From assembly GCA_028870845.1 (NCBI GenBank), contig JAGWOR010000019.1, positions 1 to 48,056 on the forward strand: a DNA stretch of 48,056 nucleotides, read 5' to 3'. Below, piece by piece: positions 1-8,406 of the stretch; positions within the stretch are counted from its first letter, which is position 1; every line of letters begins with the position of its first letter. This DNA comes from Gammaproteobacteria bacterium (GTDB lineage Bacteria > Pseudomonadota > Gammaproteobacteria > Natronospirales > REEB76). Made by a program: the position numbers and the translations under genes. The notes beneath the pieces are model-generated. The model searched no databases and was not told where the DNA came from. It saw nothing but the letters and a program-made list of their open reading frames with translations.

Positions 1-1788
1 GAACAACTGAGCTTCATTGACACGAATTCGATGCGTGTAACCGCCCATTACCACGTTGAGGGCGAGCAGATGATTTACCAGCTTTGGTGGGTAAATGATA
101 CCCGCGTGGTTTTTACCACCGCAACGCAGACTGGCAGTTTTGATCAGCCATCGCTAACGGGCGATATCTGGGCGATCAATGTGAATGGAGGCAATCTGCA
201 AACATTGGCTTATCATGTTGGGAAAGGTGTCGCACTTCAATATCACTTCAATAGCGTTGTTTACGCTTCGACGAATAGCCCGCACGAAATATTGATTTCT
301 GACCAGATTGTCAGCAGTGGTGCCGACCCTGTCATATATCGGGTAAATGTAGACACGGCAAAAAGACATCAGGTATTGGTGAGCCCCATGGAATACGGCA
401 GTGTCTATGCTGATAATGCCGGCCATGTGAGACTGGCTTTTGGCACCAATATGAAAACTTTCAAATGGGTGCTGAAATACCGTAAACCAGGTTCGGTGGA
501 ATGGAAAGACCTATCGTCGCTGGTGGACAGTGAGCCCAATTACACCGCGATCGGGCCAGTGCAATTCACCGTCGATGAAAATAAATTTTATTACGAAGGT
601 TATGGTCCGGACGGAACCATGGGATTGTATCTTATTGATCCGAATACTATGAAGAAAACACTGCTTTATGAGGATCCACATTACGATATCGACAATACGT
701 TTTCTGACACTACTTGGCTTACGGGACCCGATCAAAAAACCTTGATAGGATTCGAATATTGGGGTGATATGCCTGAATGGATTCTGCTGCACCCCAAGGC
801 ACCAGAGGCAAAATTGCTCGCCAGCCTGGAAAGCAGTTTCTCCGGACAAAATGTCAATATCACGAGCATTGACGCCAGTGGACAACATGCTGTGGTTTTT
901 GTATCCAGTGATAGAAATCCCGGCGATTATTACTTATATGATGGTCAGAAACACTCGGTTCGTTATCTTTTTAGTGTATTGCCAGGTATTGATCCTAAAG
1001 CCATGGCTGCAATGCAACCAATTAGTTTCAAGGCGCGCGATGGCTTAACCATTCATGGTTACCTGACACTCCCAATAGGGGAGCACAAACCATTGCCCTT
1101 GGTGGTCAACCCACATGGAGGACCATTTGGTATACGAGACCACTGGCAGTTTGATCCTGAAACGGAATTCCTTGCCTATCATGGGTATGCTGTACTGCAG
1201 GTGAATTACCGTGGATCCGGGGGCTATGGCGCGACTTTTCAAAACGCCGGATTTTATCAATGGGGCGGCACAATGCAGGACGACTTGGCCGACGCTACCG
1301 AATGGGCGATCAACCAGGGGATTGCTGATCCCAAACGAATTTGCATTTACGGCGGCAGTTACGGAGGTTATGCGGCGCTTGAAGCCGTAGTCAAGACGCC
1401 TGAACTTTACAAGTGCGCAGTTGGTTACGCGGGTGTCTATGACCTGGTCATGCTACATGACCGGGGCGGTGAAATGTATTACAGCAGCCATGGTATGGGC
1501 GCTTATCTGAGCAATACATTGGGCGATAATCTTGCCGCCTTGCGCGCCGCATCACCCGTTGATCATGTGAATCGTATCAAGGCTGCGCTATTTCTCGCTC
1601 ATGGTGGCGCAGACGAGACAGTTCCAATTGGTCAGGCAAACGAAATGAGGTCAGCGCTGGATAAGGCCGGAAAGAAATACGAGTGGCTGTACTATCCCAA
1701 TGAAGGGCATGGGTATTTCAAGCTTGCTCACCGGGTGGTGTTTTACGACAAAATGCTGGCATTTTTGAATCAGAATATCGGCCACTGA
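1..1788 (+). CDS. S9 family (prolyl oligopeptidase) serine peptidase, 5'-truncated by the window
   Basis: The reading frame is open to base 1, so the true start lies outside the window; the first internal ATG is at 31. The N-terminal part looks like the beta-propeller of S9 peptidases and the C-terminal ~250 residues are an alpha/beta hydrolase. The nucleophile elbow GGSYGGY has its Ser codon at 1357-1359. The acid is the Asp of ADETVP (1612-1614) and the catalytic His lies in NEGHGYF (1708-1710), so the triad is complete. Family members are usually 600-700 residues, so probably fewer than 100 residues, including any signal peptide, are missing. Such enzymes cleave oligopeptides, often in the periplasm; the substrate here is unknown. 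The gene is visibly richer in A/T than everything downstream. It converges on the pyrK end of the minus-strand operon. Confidence 0.9.
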   Translation, partial: EQLSFIDTNSMRVTAHYHVEGEQMIYQLWWVNDTRVVFTTATQTGSFDQPSLTGDIWAINVNGGNLQTLAYHVGKGVALQYHFNSVVYASTNSPHEILISDQIVSSGADPVIYRVNVDTAKRHQVLVSPMEYGSVYADNAGHVRLAFGTNMKTFKWVLKYRKPGSVEWKDLSSLVDSEPNYTAIGPVQFTVDENKFYYEGYGPDGTMGLYLIDPNTMKKTLLYEDPHYDIDNTFSDTTWLTGPDQKTLIGFEYWGDMPEWILLHPKAPEAKLLASLESSFSGQNVNITSIDASGQHAVVFVSSDRNPGDYYLYDGQKHSVRYLFSVLPGIDPKAMAAMQPISFKARDGLTIHGYLTLPIGEHKPLPLVVNPHGGPFGIRDHWQFDPETEFLAYHGYAVLQVNYRGSGGYGATFQNAGFYQWGGTMQDDLADATEWAINQGIADPKRICIYGGSYGGYAALEAVVKTPELYKCAVGYAGVYDLVMLHDRGGEMYYSSHGMGAYLSNTLGDNLAALRAASPVDHVNRIKAALFLAHGGADETVPIGQANEMRSALDKAGKKYEWLYYPNEGHGYFKLAHRVVFYDKMLAFLNQNIGH

Positions 1789-1861
1789 TAGTCAACAGCA
1801 CTGAGAGCTGGCAAGAAATCGCATCAGGAGTGAGGCTAACTAAAAGAATGGAACCCAGAAT

Positions 1862-2773
1862 CTAAACAACAGGAAATACTGCTGTACCTTCAAACACCGG
1901 CCCGTCCACGCACACGCGCTTCATCGCCGGGCCTTGGGGTGTGTGCACTTTAACCGCGCAGCCGGCACAGCCGCCCACGCCGCAGGCCATGAATTCCTCC
2001 AGCGATACCTGGCAGGGCAAACCCATTTCCTGGGACAGACGGGCCGCGGCTCTGAGCATGGGAGTGGGCCCGCAGGCGAATATTTCCACTTCTGCCAGGC
2101 TGGCCTTATCCAGAGTCTTTAGCCAATGGCGTGCCAGCTCGGTGACCATGCCGTCATAGCACCCGGCATAACCTTGCTGGCTGGCCAGGCGACTGGGAAT
2201 GTCCCAGTCTTCCATCAGCGGCATGCAGCCGATCACGCCGTCCGGCATTCCGGGCAGCAGGATGGTGGATGGGCGGGCGTTGAAGGGGAACGGTATTTCC
2301 GAGCCCATAAGCACCAGCGGCTTCCACGCCATGCGTTTGTCCTGCCGCAGGCTGTCGGCCAGGAACACCATGGGCGGAATACCGACACCACCGCCGATCA
2401 GCAATGGCCGCGGCCGTTCGCTGTGCAGGGTGAACGGCCGGCCGATGGGCCCAAGGGAGCTGAGAATGTCACCGCGCTGGCGCCCCGCCAGCAGCCGGCT
2501 GCCGGTGCCCACAATTTTGTACAGGCACTCGATCCAGCCCTGCTCGCGGGAAACCCGCATGATGGACATGGGGCGACGCATGGGCAGTGCGGCATCGCAG
2601 GTGAGGTGGACAAAGCTGCCGGGCTGGGCGCGGCTGGCGCATGCGGGTGCCTTGAGGCGCAGCACAAACTGCCGGCCAGGAAATTCCTTCTGATCCAGGA
2701 CTTCGGCGTCTTCCAGAAATATGCTGCCGCGCTCAGTTTTGGCGGATTTGCTGTTGTCAGTAGCGGCTCTCAC
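1862..2773 (-). CDS. pyrK: Dihydroorotate dehydrogenase electron-transfer subunit (PyrK-type, FAD and 2Fe-2S)
   Basis: 303 residues with the ferredoxin-reductase-like layout of PyrK. An N-terminal FAD-binding barrel contains RRPMSI, followed by an NAD-binding fold with the loop GGGVGIPP. The C-terminal [2Fe-2S] site has Cys264, Cys269, Cys272 and Cys288, in the PyrK context ACGVGGCAGC ... CVDGPVF. In class 1B dihydroorotate dehydrogenases this subunit passes electrons from dihydroorotate oxidation by PyrD to NAD+. It is the last gene of the minus-strand operon, 10 bases after pyrB, which fits pyrimidine synthesis. No pyrD or pyrC is visible here. Most Gammaproteobacteria are known for a quinone-linked class 2 PyrD that needs no PyrK, so the partner is uncertain. 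It could be a PyrK-like reductase with another partner. Confidence 0.85.
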   Translation of the reverse strand: MRAATDNSKSAKTERGSIFLEDAEVLDQKEFPGRQFVLRLKAPACASRAQPGSFVHLTCDAALPMRRPMSIMRVSREQGWIECLYKIVGTGSRLLAGRQRGDILSSLGPIGRPFTLHSERPRPLLIGGGVGIPPMVFLADSLRQDKRMAWKPLVLMGSEIPFPFNARPSTILLPGMPDGVIGCMPLMEDWDIPSRLASQQGYAGCYDGMVTELARHWLKTLDKASLAEVEIFACGPTPMLRAAARLSQEMGLPCQVSLEEFMACGVGGCAGCAVKVHTPQGPAMKRVCVDGPVFEGTAVFPVV

Positions 2774-2783
2774 GCTGGTCTCA

Positions 2784-3722
2784 CTATTTGCCCATCAATT
2801 CCGCCATCACGGCCATGCGCACGGCCACGCCGTTGGTCACCTGCTCGCGAATCACGGAGCGGGGGCCGTCCGCGATTTCAGAGGTGATTTCCACGCCGCG
2901 GTTCATGGGGCCAGGGTGCATCACCAGAGCGTCGGTTTTTGCCAGCTTCAGGCGGGTGTTATTCAGGCCGTAACGGCGTGTGTATTCATGCTGGTCAGGA
3001 ATCAGGTCCGTCTGCATCCGTTCCTTCTGGATACGCAGCATCATGATTACGTCGGCGTCTTCCAGTGCCTTGTCCAGGTTGGTGAATTTTTCGCCCGGCA
3101 GGTCGTTCGGCAGGAATTCACTCGGACCCGCCAGGCGGATATCCCGGGTGCCCATTGCCGTCAGTGCATGTAACGCGGAACGCGCTACGCGGGAATGGCG
3201 TATGTCGCCAACGATTGCTACCGACAGATTTTCCAAATTATTTTTGTGCCGGCGGATGGTCAGCACATCCAATAATCCCTGGGTGGGGTGTGAAATATGA
3301 GCCTCGCCCGCATTGACGATGTGCACATGTGGCAGCGCATGTCGCGCCATTTCTTCCAGGACCCCCGCTGCGGGATGGCGCACCACGAACAACTGCGTAT
3401 TCATGGATTCCAGCGTGTATAAGGTATCGACCAGCGATTCCCCTTTGGTGGTCGATGAGAATGCCATGTCCAGGGTGACCACTTGGGCACCCAGACGGCG
3501 CGCAGCTAGCTCGAAGGAGGTGCGCGTGCGGGTGCTGGGCTCAAAGAACAAATTGATGACCGTGGTACCGGCCAGCAGATCGTATTGCGGGTTTGCCTGC
3601 CCCAACTGGAACTGGAACTGTTCGGCACGGTCAAGAATTCCAGTGATTGTCTTGCGGGGGAATTCCGCAAGTGTCAGCAGGTGCCGCAGGTGTCCATCGG
3701 TGCCGAACTGATTGTCGCTCAT
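2784..3722 (-). CDS. pyrB: Aspartate carbamoyltransferase catalytic subunit
   Basis: 312 residues. It condenses carbamoyl phosphate with aspartate in pyrimidine synthesis. The carbamoyl-phosphate loop FFEPSTRTRTSFE is intact, as are VRHPAAG and the substrate-binding stretch HISHPTQGLLD. The C-terminal half carries the aspartate domain with MMLRIQKER and MHPGPMNRG. The ATG overlaps the ruvX stop by 4 bases (ATGA), so translation is probably coupled. In P. aeruginosa the same position is followed by pyrC', an inactive dihydroorotase needed for assembly, and preceded by pyrR; neither is present here and pyrK follows instead. The length is close to the short ATCase catalytic chain rather than the longer Pseudomonas form. 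Confidence 0.97.
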   Translation of the reverse strand: MSDNQFGTDGHLRHLLTLAEFPRKTITGILDRAEQFQFQLGQANPQYDLLAGTTVINLFFEPSTRTRTSFELAARRLGAQVVTLDMAFSSTTKGESLVDTLYTLESMNTQLFVVRHPAAGVLEEMARHALPHVHIVNAGEAHISHPTQGLLDVLTIRRHKNNLENLSVAIVGDIRHSRVARSALHALTAMGTRDIRLAGPSEFLPNDLPGEKFTNLDKALEDADVIMMLRIQKERMQTDLIPDQHEYTRRYGLNNTRLKLAKTDALVMHPGPMNRGVEITSEIADGPRSVIREQVTNGVAVRMAVMAELMGK

Positions 3723-4177
3723 GCAGGTTTCCGCTTTACATGATTGTTATCGGCATGAAACCAGCTTTCCAGTATCACGCAAGCTGCGACACAGTCGATG
3801 TCTCCGCGCCTGATCCGGCGGCGTCCCTGTTGGCGCAGTTCCTTGAGACGCGCTTGTGCTTCATGAGACGACAGGCGTTCATCAACCATGTGCACCGGCG
3901 TCGGGTAACGTATCCCGAGATCAGCGGCGAAGCGTCTGGCGAGCTGCGAAATCTGCTGCTCACTGCCATCCATAGTATAAGGTAGTCCGACCACCAGAAT
4001 CCCGGGCTGCCATTCCTGCATCAGCCGGTCAATGGCTTTCCAGTCGGGTACTCCTTGCTGTGCGCTGATAACACCAGCCGGGGTGGCGCTGCCGGTAATG
4101 CTCTGACCAACCGCCACGCCGATGCGATGCAAGCCGAAATCGAATGCCAGCGCACCCACCGCACCGGCCTCAGGCAT
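3719..4177 (-). CDS. ruvX: RuvX/YqgF family Holliday-junction resolvase-like nuclease
   Basis: 152 residues from the ATG at 4177. That start overlaps the yqgE stop codon by 8 bases and puts the conserved ALAFDFGLHRIGVA only a few residues from the N-terminus; a longer in-frame extension to 4261 would run inside yqgE and is unlikely. The RNase H-like fold shows the first acidic residue in AFDFG, the stretch ILVVGLPYTMDGSEQQ, and the pair VDERLSSHEA. YqgF/RuvX proteins are known for nuclease activity in 16S rRNA maturation and possibly in Holliday-junction resolution. It sits between yqgE and pyrB as in Pseudomonas. Confidence 0.93.
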   Translation of the reverse strand: MPEAGAVGALAFDFGLHRIGVAVGQSITGSATPAGVISAQQGVPDWKAIDRLMQEWQPGILVVGLPYTMDGSEQQISQLARRFAADLGIRYPTPVHMVDERLSSHEAQARLKELRQQGRRRIRRGDIDCVAACVILESWFHADNNHVKRKPA

Positions 4178-4730
4178 GTCCAGCGTCCTCCGTGAGTAAT
4201 GCAATATCCACACCGAGTAATTGTGCGGCGGCTTGCCAGCGCTGTTCCACGGGGGTTTCAAAGATAATGCTGCGATTCGCGGGTGTGCTCAGCCACGAAT
4301 TGCTGGCCATCTCGCTTTCCAGCTGGCCAGCCCCCCAGCCGGCGTAGCCCAGGGCCACGAAAATGTTCTGCGGCCCTTGGCCGCGCGCCATGCAGGCCAA
4401 TACGTCCCGCGAACTGGTGACCGCCAGGCAATCGCCGAGGATCAGGGAGGATTCCCAGCTGCCCGGCGGTTCATGGATCACAAATCCGCGTTCCGTCTGC
4501 ACCGGGCCACCCTGAAATACCGGTTGCCGGGCGATTCTCTCGTCTTTGGCCGTGATGGCGAGTTGCTTGAAGATGTCATTCAACACAATGCTGGTGGGTT
4601 TATTAATGATGATACCCAAGGCACTTTGCGCATTGTGCTCGCAGATGAATATCACGCTCTTGTGGAAATTTGGGTCGTTGAGCGAGGGCATTGCAACCAG
4701 AAAATGATTGACGAGGAAATCCTGGGTCAT
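4170..4730 (-). CDS. yqgE: YqgE/AlgH family protein
   Basis: 186 residues from the ATG at 4730 (MTQDFLVNHFLVAMPSL), the usual length and N-terminus of the family. A longer frame to 4928 would extend back into tonB. Family hallmarks are MPSLNDPNF, SVIFICEHN, GIIINKPT and ALGYAGWGAGQLE. Members are cytoplasmic; AlgH was named for alginate control in Pseudomonas, but the biochemical role is not settled. It lies 49 bases after tonB and overlaps ruvX by 8 bases. The yqgE-ruvX pairing is common in Gammaproteobacteria and does not by itself tell the function. Confidence 0.93.
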   Translation of the reverse strand: MTQDFLVNHFLVAMPSLNDPNFHKSVIFICEHNAQSALGIIINKPTSIVLNDIFKQLAITAKDERIARQPVFQGGPVQTERGFVIHEPPGSWESSLILGDCLAVTSSRDVLACMARGQGPQNIFVALGYAGWGAGQLESEMASNSWLSTPANRSIIFETPVEQRWQAAAQLLGVDIALLTEDAGHA

Positions 4731-4779
4731 GGATTCAAGTATCCGCGCAAACCGGGAGTTCGACAAGACGTTACATGCA

Positions 4780-5727
4780 TTAACCCGGTCCGGCAGGCAG
4801 TTCGACACCCCCGCGGCGTGTATCCAGGCGTCCGCCGTTGAAGCGCCATACATAAATGAATCGCAACACGTCAGTGTCTTTGCGGAAGGATTGCGGAAAT
4901 GGCGGAAATGGTGCCGCCATGCGCACAATCTTGACGGCCGATTCGTCCAGCAGTGAATACGGCGACGGCTGACGCAGAATGAGATCGCGAATGCTGCCGT
5001 CGGAATTCAGTGCCACCTCCAAAGCCAGGGAGCCAGACAGGTGGCGCGTGCGAATCTCCGCTGGAAAATTCAGGTTGCCGATGTGTTCGACTTTACGCCG
5101 CCAGGCATCCAGATATTCAGCATAACGTGATGCGCGTGCATTTACCGAGACAAAGGTCTCATGGGGTGTAGGATTGGTTGCCTCAGGCAATTGCACCGGA
5201 TCGTCTGTCGGCATGAGCGAATCGTCGCCTTGGGTCAAAAGGCGCGCTACCAGCACCCGCTGGTCGCTGCTGCGAGGCGAAGGCGCGGAATGCGAGTTTG
5301 CAAATCTGCCGGTTTGTGCCTTTGTGGTCACCACCGCATCCTGGTCGGCGGTGTCGGCGGTGTTCAAGCCTTTGCGTTTACTGCTTTCCGCGCCACGGCC
5401 GGCGTTGGTGATGGCGTCTTCGCCGTCAGGCAAACCCGGATTATCCAATGCCGAGGGCATGGATAAAGGACTTTGTGGGCGCACCAGTTTGCGTGTATTG
5501 CCTTCGCCCTGTTCATCGACCTGAGCGATATAGTCCGCTCGCGAAGGCGGCACCACGCTGCGAGTTTGTACCAGGGTAACTTCGAGTGTCGAGCCTCCTC
5601 CAGGTGTACCAGGCGCAAAAGTGATGCCAAGAATGACGATGGCATGCACCAGAACGGCGAAGAACAGCGTGGTCACTAGCCTTTCGCGCGTGGTGATGCT
5701 GGGTGCTGATGACAGGGCGACGTTCAC
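4780..5727 (-). CDS. TonB-family energy transducer (TonB3-like position)
   Basis: 315 residues. A short cytoplasmic N-terminus is followed by one membrane anchor (about residues 17-38, LFFAVLVHAIVILGITFA), a long low-complexity periplasmic linker, and a C-terminal TonB domain from about residue 205 (YLDAWRRKVEHIGNLNFPAE ... LEVALNSDGSIRD). The linker is less Pro-Lys/Pro-Glu-rich than in classical TonB. Its start overlaps the gshB stop by 4 bases (ATGA). In P. aeruginosa the gene in this exact position is tonB3, reported to be needed for twitching motility, which fits the neighbouring Pil-Chp operon. No exbB or exbD is visible, so it probably borrows a motor encoded elsewhere. Confidence 0.9.
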   Translation of the reverse strand: MNVALSSAPSITTRERLVTTLFFAVLVHAIVILGITFAPGTPGGGSTLEVTLVQTRSVVPPSRADYIAQVDEQGEGNTRKLVRPQSPLSMPSALDNPGLPDGEDAITNAGRGAESSKRKGLNTADTADQDAVVTTKAQTGRFANSHSAPSPRSSDQRVLVARLLTQGDDSLMPTDDPVQLPEATNPTPHETFVSVNARASRYAEYLDAWRRKVEHIGNLNFPAEIRTRHLSGSLALEVALNSDGSIRDLILRQPSPYSLLDESAVKIVRMAAPFPPFPQSFRKDTDVLRFIYVWRFNGGRLDTRRGGVELPAGPG

Positions 5728-6695
5728 GGGCGCCGCCTTTCGGACAACTTGCTTGCAATCGCCGCCATGAACTGCTCGCCGATATTCAGGCCGTAAAGTG
5801 CGTCCAGTTCACGTGCGCAGGTGGGACTGGTGACATTGATCTCCGTCAAATAATCTCCGATTACATCCAATCCAACGAATACCAATCCTTTGGCCTGTAA
5901 TGTTGGCACCACTTGGCTGCATATCCATAGATCACGTTCAGTGAGAGGAATACCCACCCCGGTTCCGCCGGCAGCCAGGTTTCCGCGGGATTCACCCGGC
6001 GCTGGTACCCGAGCCAGTGCAAAGGGAACTGGTTCCCCATCAATAATCAGAATACGTTTGTCACCCTCGCTGATTTCCGGAACAAATTTTTGGGCGATGG
6101 CCAAGCGCGTGCCTCGTTCCGTCAGCGTTTCGAGGATTACCGAAAAATTCGGGTCACCCAGGCTAATGACAAATACCAGCGTGCCGCCCATGCCTTCCAG
6201 CGGTTTCAGCACGATCTTTTTGTGCTCAGCAAGAAACTGGCGGATGCGCTGCATATCGTGCGTCATCAGGGTGGGAGGGCAGCACTGCGGGAACCAGGCG
6301 GTAAAGGCTTTTTCGTTGGCGTCACGCAGCGCCTGTGGCCGGTTGATGACCAAAGCACCTGCATGTTCGGCTCTTTCCAGCAGGTATGTGCTGTAGATGT
6401 ATTCCATGTCAAACGGCGGGTCTTTGCGCATCAAGATCACATCCAACGCGCCCAATTCCAGGTCGAATTGGCCGCCAAATGAATACCATCCATTGGCGGC
6501 GTCGGTAACGCTGAGCTGGCGAGTGCGCGCGCGTGCAATACCATCGCGCAGATACAGGTCCGCCTGTTCCATGTAATACAACGCCCAGCCGCGTGCCTGA
6601 GCGGCCAGCAGCATGGCGAGGGTCGTGTCCTTCGCGGCTTTGATGTGGCCGATCGGGTCCATCACCACACCAAGTTTGATTGTTGTCCGGGGCAT
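5724..6695 (-). CDS. gshB: Glutathione synthetase
   Basis: 323 residues, the normal GshB length. It joins gamma-glutamylcysteine and glycine with ATP in the cytoplasm. The N-terminus MPRTTIKLGVVMDPIGHIKAAKDTT matches the family, with FDMEYIYSTYLLERAE in the middle. The ATP-grasp region has VLKPLEGMGG and later RVPAPGESRGNLAAGG, and the C-terminus carries EINVTSPTCARELD. It is the first gene of the minus-strand run and is divergent from pilG across 278 bases, the same arrangement as PA0407/pilG in P. aeruginosa. Confidence 0.97.
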   Translation of the reverse strand: MPRTTIKLGVVMDPIGHIKAAKDTTLAMLLAAQARGWALYYMEQADLYLRDGIARARTRQLSVTDAANGWYSFGGQFDLELGALDVILMRKDPPFDMEYIYSTYLLERAEHAGALVINRPQALRDANEKAFTAWFPQCCPPTLMTHDMQRIRQFLAEHKKIVLKPLEGMGGTLVFVISLGDPNFSVILETLTERGTRLAIAQKFVPEISEGDKRILIIDGEPVPFALARVPAPGESRGNLAAGGTGVGIPLTERDLWICSQVVPTLQAKGLVFVGLDVIGDYLTEINVTSPTCARELDALYGLNIGEQFMAAIASKLSERRRP

Positions 6696-6973
6696 GACTG
6701 GCTCGGCTACCTCACGTCCTTAGGGCCAGCTGGGCTGGCTCGAAGTCCCATTGCTTTCAATGGATTAAGCATGGATATTATGATAAAACTTTCAATGTGG
6801 TGGCTACCGGGGGGGGGTGGAGCAGCCCGCATTGTAACGAACCCCGGCGGTCCACGGAGGGGGCGCTGCGGGCGGCGGGTTCCGGGCATTGATCGCAGGT
6901 TAAGATGGCAGTGCCATGGGGATTTTCCAAAATCAGCCACGGACGGGAGTTTCAACAGGTGGCGGAGGTAAGC
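6696..6973. other. Divergent intergenic region gshB/pilG
   Basis: 278 bases between two divergent operons, so it must hold at least one promoter for each. It contains a run of nine or more G at about 6810, followed by very G/C-rich sequence (6840-6895). I could not pick a convincing -35/-10 pair for either direction. Just before pilG is a strong ribosome binding site, GGAGG at 6964-6968. A longer open frame starting at the ATG at 6905 crosses part of this region but does not look like protein. Confidence 0.5.
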
Positions 6974-7408
6974 GTGGCCAGTAATGAAGCCAATGGCGAT
7001 CTGAAGGGCCTGAAGGTGCTTGTTATCGACGATAGCAAGACCATCCGCCGCACCGCCGAAACCCTGCTTGCGAAGGAGGGCTGCGAAGTGCTCACCGCGG
7101 TCGACGGTTTTGAAGCGCTTTCCAAAATCGCCGATCACAAACCCGACATCATTTTCGTGGACATCATGATGCCCAGGCTGGATGGTTACCAGACCTGCGC
7201 GCTGATCAAGCACAACCAGACGTTCAAGGCAACGCCCGTCATCATGCTTTCCAGCAAGGACGGGCTGTTCGACCGCGCCCGCGGCCGCATCGTCGGCTCG
7301 GAACAGTATTTGACCAAGCCATTCACCAAGGACGAATTGGTGGAGGCAATACAGCATCATGTACATAAAACTCCGGACCCGGCGCAAGCAGGCGCCGCCA
7401 AAGACTGA
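6974..7408 (+). CDS. pilG: Twitching-motility response regulator PilG
   Basis: 144 residues from a GTG start. I chose this start because GGAGG lies 5 bases upstream and the product then begins a few residues before KVLVIDDSKTIRR, as in Pseudomonas PilG. It is a single CheY-like receiver domain. The acidic pair is Asp19/Asp20, the phospho-acceptor is Asp63 in FVDIMMPRLDGY, and the conserved Lys is Lys115 in LTKPF. In the Pil-Chp system PilG takes phosphate from the kinase ChpA and promotes pilus extension; in Pseudomonas it also feeds into cAMP signalling. First gene of the operon, with pilH 17 bases downstream. Confidence 0.95.
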   Translation: MASNEANGDLKGLKVLVIDDSKTIRRTAETLLAKEGCEVLTAVDGFEALSKIADHKPDIIFVDIMMPRLDGYQTCALIKHNQTFKATPVIMLSSKDGLFDRARGRIVGSEQYLTKPFTKDELVEAIQHHVHKTPDPAQAGAAKD

Positions 7409-7425
7409 CTCCCAGGAGACTATAG

Positions 7426-7791
7426 ATGGCGACAGTACTTATCGTTGACGATTCACCCACGGAAGTCCATGTGCTTAAAACATGGCTGGAGAAACACGGA
7501 TTTGAAACCTTGAGCGCAGAAAGCGGCGAGGAAGGCATTCAGAAAGCACGCGCCAAAAAACCCGATGCCATCATCATGGACGTGGTCATGCCGGGGATGA
7601 GCGGCTTCCAGGCCACACGCCAGCTTTCCAAGGATCCGGAAACCTCCTCGATACCGGTAGTGATCGTAACCACCAAGGACCAGGAGACTGACAAAATCTG
7701 GGGCATGCGCCAGGGCGCTGTCGCCTACCTGCCCAAACCGGTTACTGAGAAACAAGTGGTTGACAAGATCCGAGAAGTCACACATGGCTGA
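7426..7791 (+). CDS. pilH: Twitching-motility response regulator PilH
   Basis: 121 residues, one receiver domain and nothing else. The acidic pair is in LIVDDSPTE, the acceptor is Asp52 in IIMDVVMPGMSG, and the switch Lys is Lys104 in YLPKPV. PilH is the second CheY-like output of Pil-Chp, usually described as counteracting PilG (retraction side or phosphate sink). A clear ribosome binding site, CAGGAG, precedes the ATG. Its end overlaps the start of pilI by 8 bases (ATGGCTGA). Confidence 0.96.
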   Translation: MATVLIVDDSPTEVHVLKTWLEKHGFETLSAESGEEGIQKARAKKPDAIIMDVVMPGMSGFQATRQLSKDPETSSIPVVIVTTKDQETDKIWGMRQGAVAYLPKPVTEKQVVDKIREVTHG

Positions 7792-8347
7792 TACGGCGCT
7801 GGCGATCTCAGAACTTCGCAACAAGCCATTTGAGCTTCTCCAGGAGCTCGAGCGCCGCAGCCGTGTGGCAGCCTCTGGTCGTGGCCGTGAAACATCGCAG
7901 CAGGAAGAGTGGGTTGGCGTCGGATTTCGTGTGGGTAATGCCTATCTGGTGTCCGCACGTGATGAAATCCGCGAAATATTGCCGTTCCCTGGAGTTACCA
8001 AACTTCCAGGTGCAAAACCCTGGCTCCTGGGACTTGCCAATATCCGCGGCCAGCTATTGCCGATTACGGACCTCAATCTTTTTTTTGGCGGCGCGCCAAC
8101 CGACATCGACAGAATGACGCGCGTGTTGATGGTGAATCATCCTGAAATCCCAGCGGGTTTGCTGGTAGGCGAAGTGCGCGGTTTCAGGCGTTTTATGGAT
8201 GCAGAGCGTGCTGAAAACCTGCCGGACCTGCTGCCGGGCATGACGCCGTTTATCTCGGGTGCCTACAGTGCGGGCGAAGAACTCTGGGGTGTGTTGGGCA
8301 TGCCGGGGTTGGTTGAAAATCCCCTGTTTCTGGACGCCGCGCGCTGA
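7784..8347 (+). CDS. pilI: CheW-like coupling protein PilI
   Basis: 187 residues from the ATG at 7784, which lies inside the end of pilH; an in-frame ATG at 7760 would lengthen the overlap and is less likely. It is one CheW domain, with GFRVGNAYLVSARDEIREIL near residue 50, then WLLGLANIRGQLLPITDLN and GVLGMPGLVENPLFLDAA. CheW proteins link the receptor array (PilJ) to the kinase (ChpA) at the membrane. A second CheW, chpC, closes the operon. A 59-base gap to pilJ follows. Confidence 0.94.
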   Translation: MADTALAISELRNKPFELLQELERRSRVAASGRGRETSQQEEWVGVGFRVGNAYLVSARDEIREILPFPGVTKLPGAKPWLLGLANIRGQLLPITDLNLFFGGAPTDIDRMTRVLMVNHPEIPAGLLVGEVRGFRRFMDAERAENLPDLLPGMTPFISGAYSAGEELWGVLGMPGLVENPLFLDAAR

Positions 8348-8406
8348 ACTGTAATCCATTAATGCACAGGCTGAAATTGAAACAGACTTTTTCAAGGTGA
8401 ACAAAA

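Noticed and set aside
4731-4928. N-terminal extension of yqgE
   Set aside because: It overlaps the tonB 3' end and has a Cys/Arg/His-rich sequence unlike the family; the ATG at 4730 gives the conserved N-terminus.
6905-6973. N-terminal extension of pilG from the ATG at 6905
   Set aside because: It does not match PilG proteins, whereas the GTG at 6974 has GGAGG 5 bases upstream and gives the expected N-terminus.
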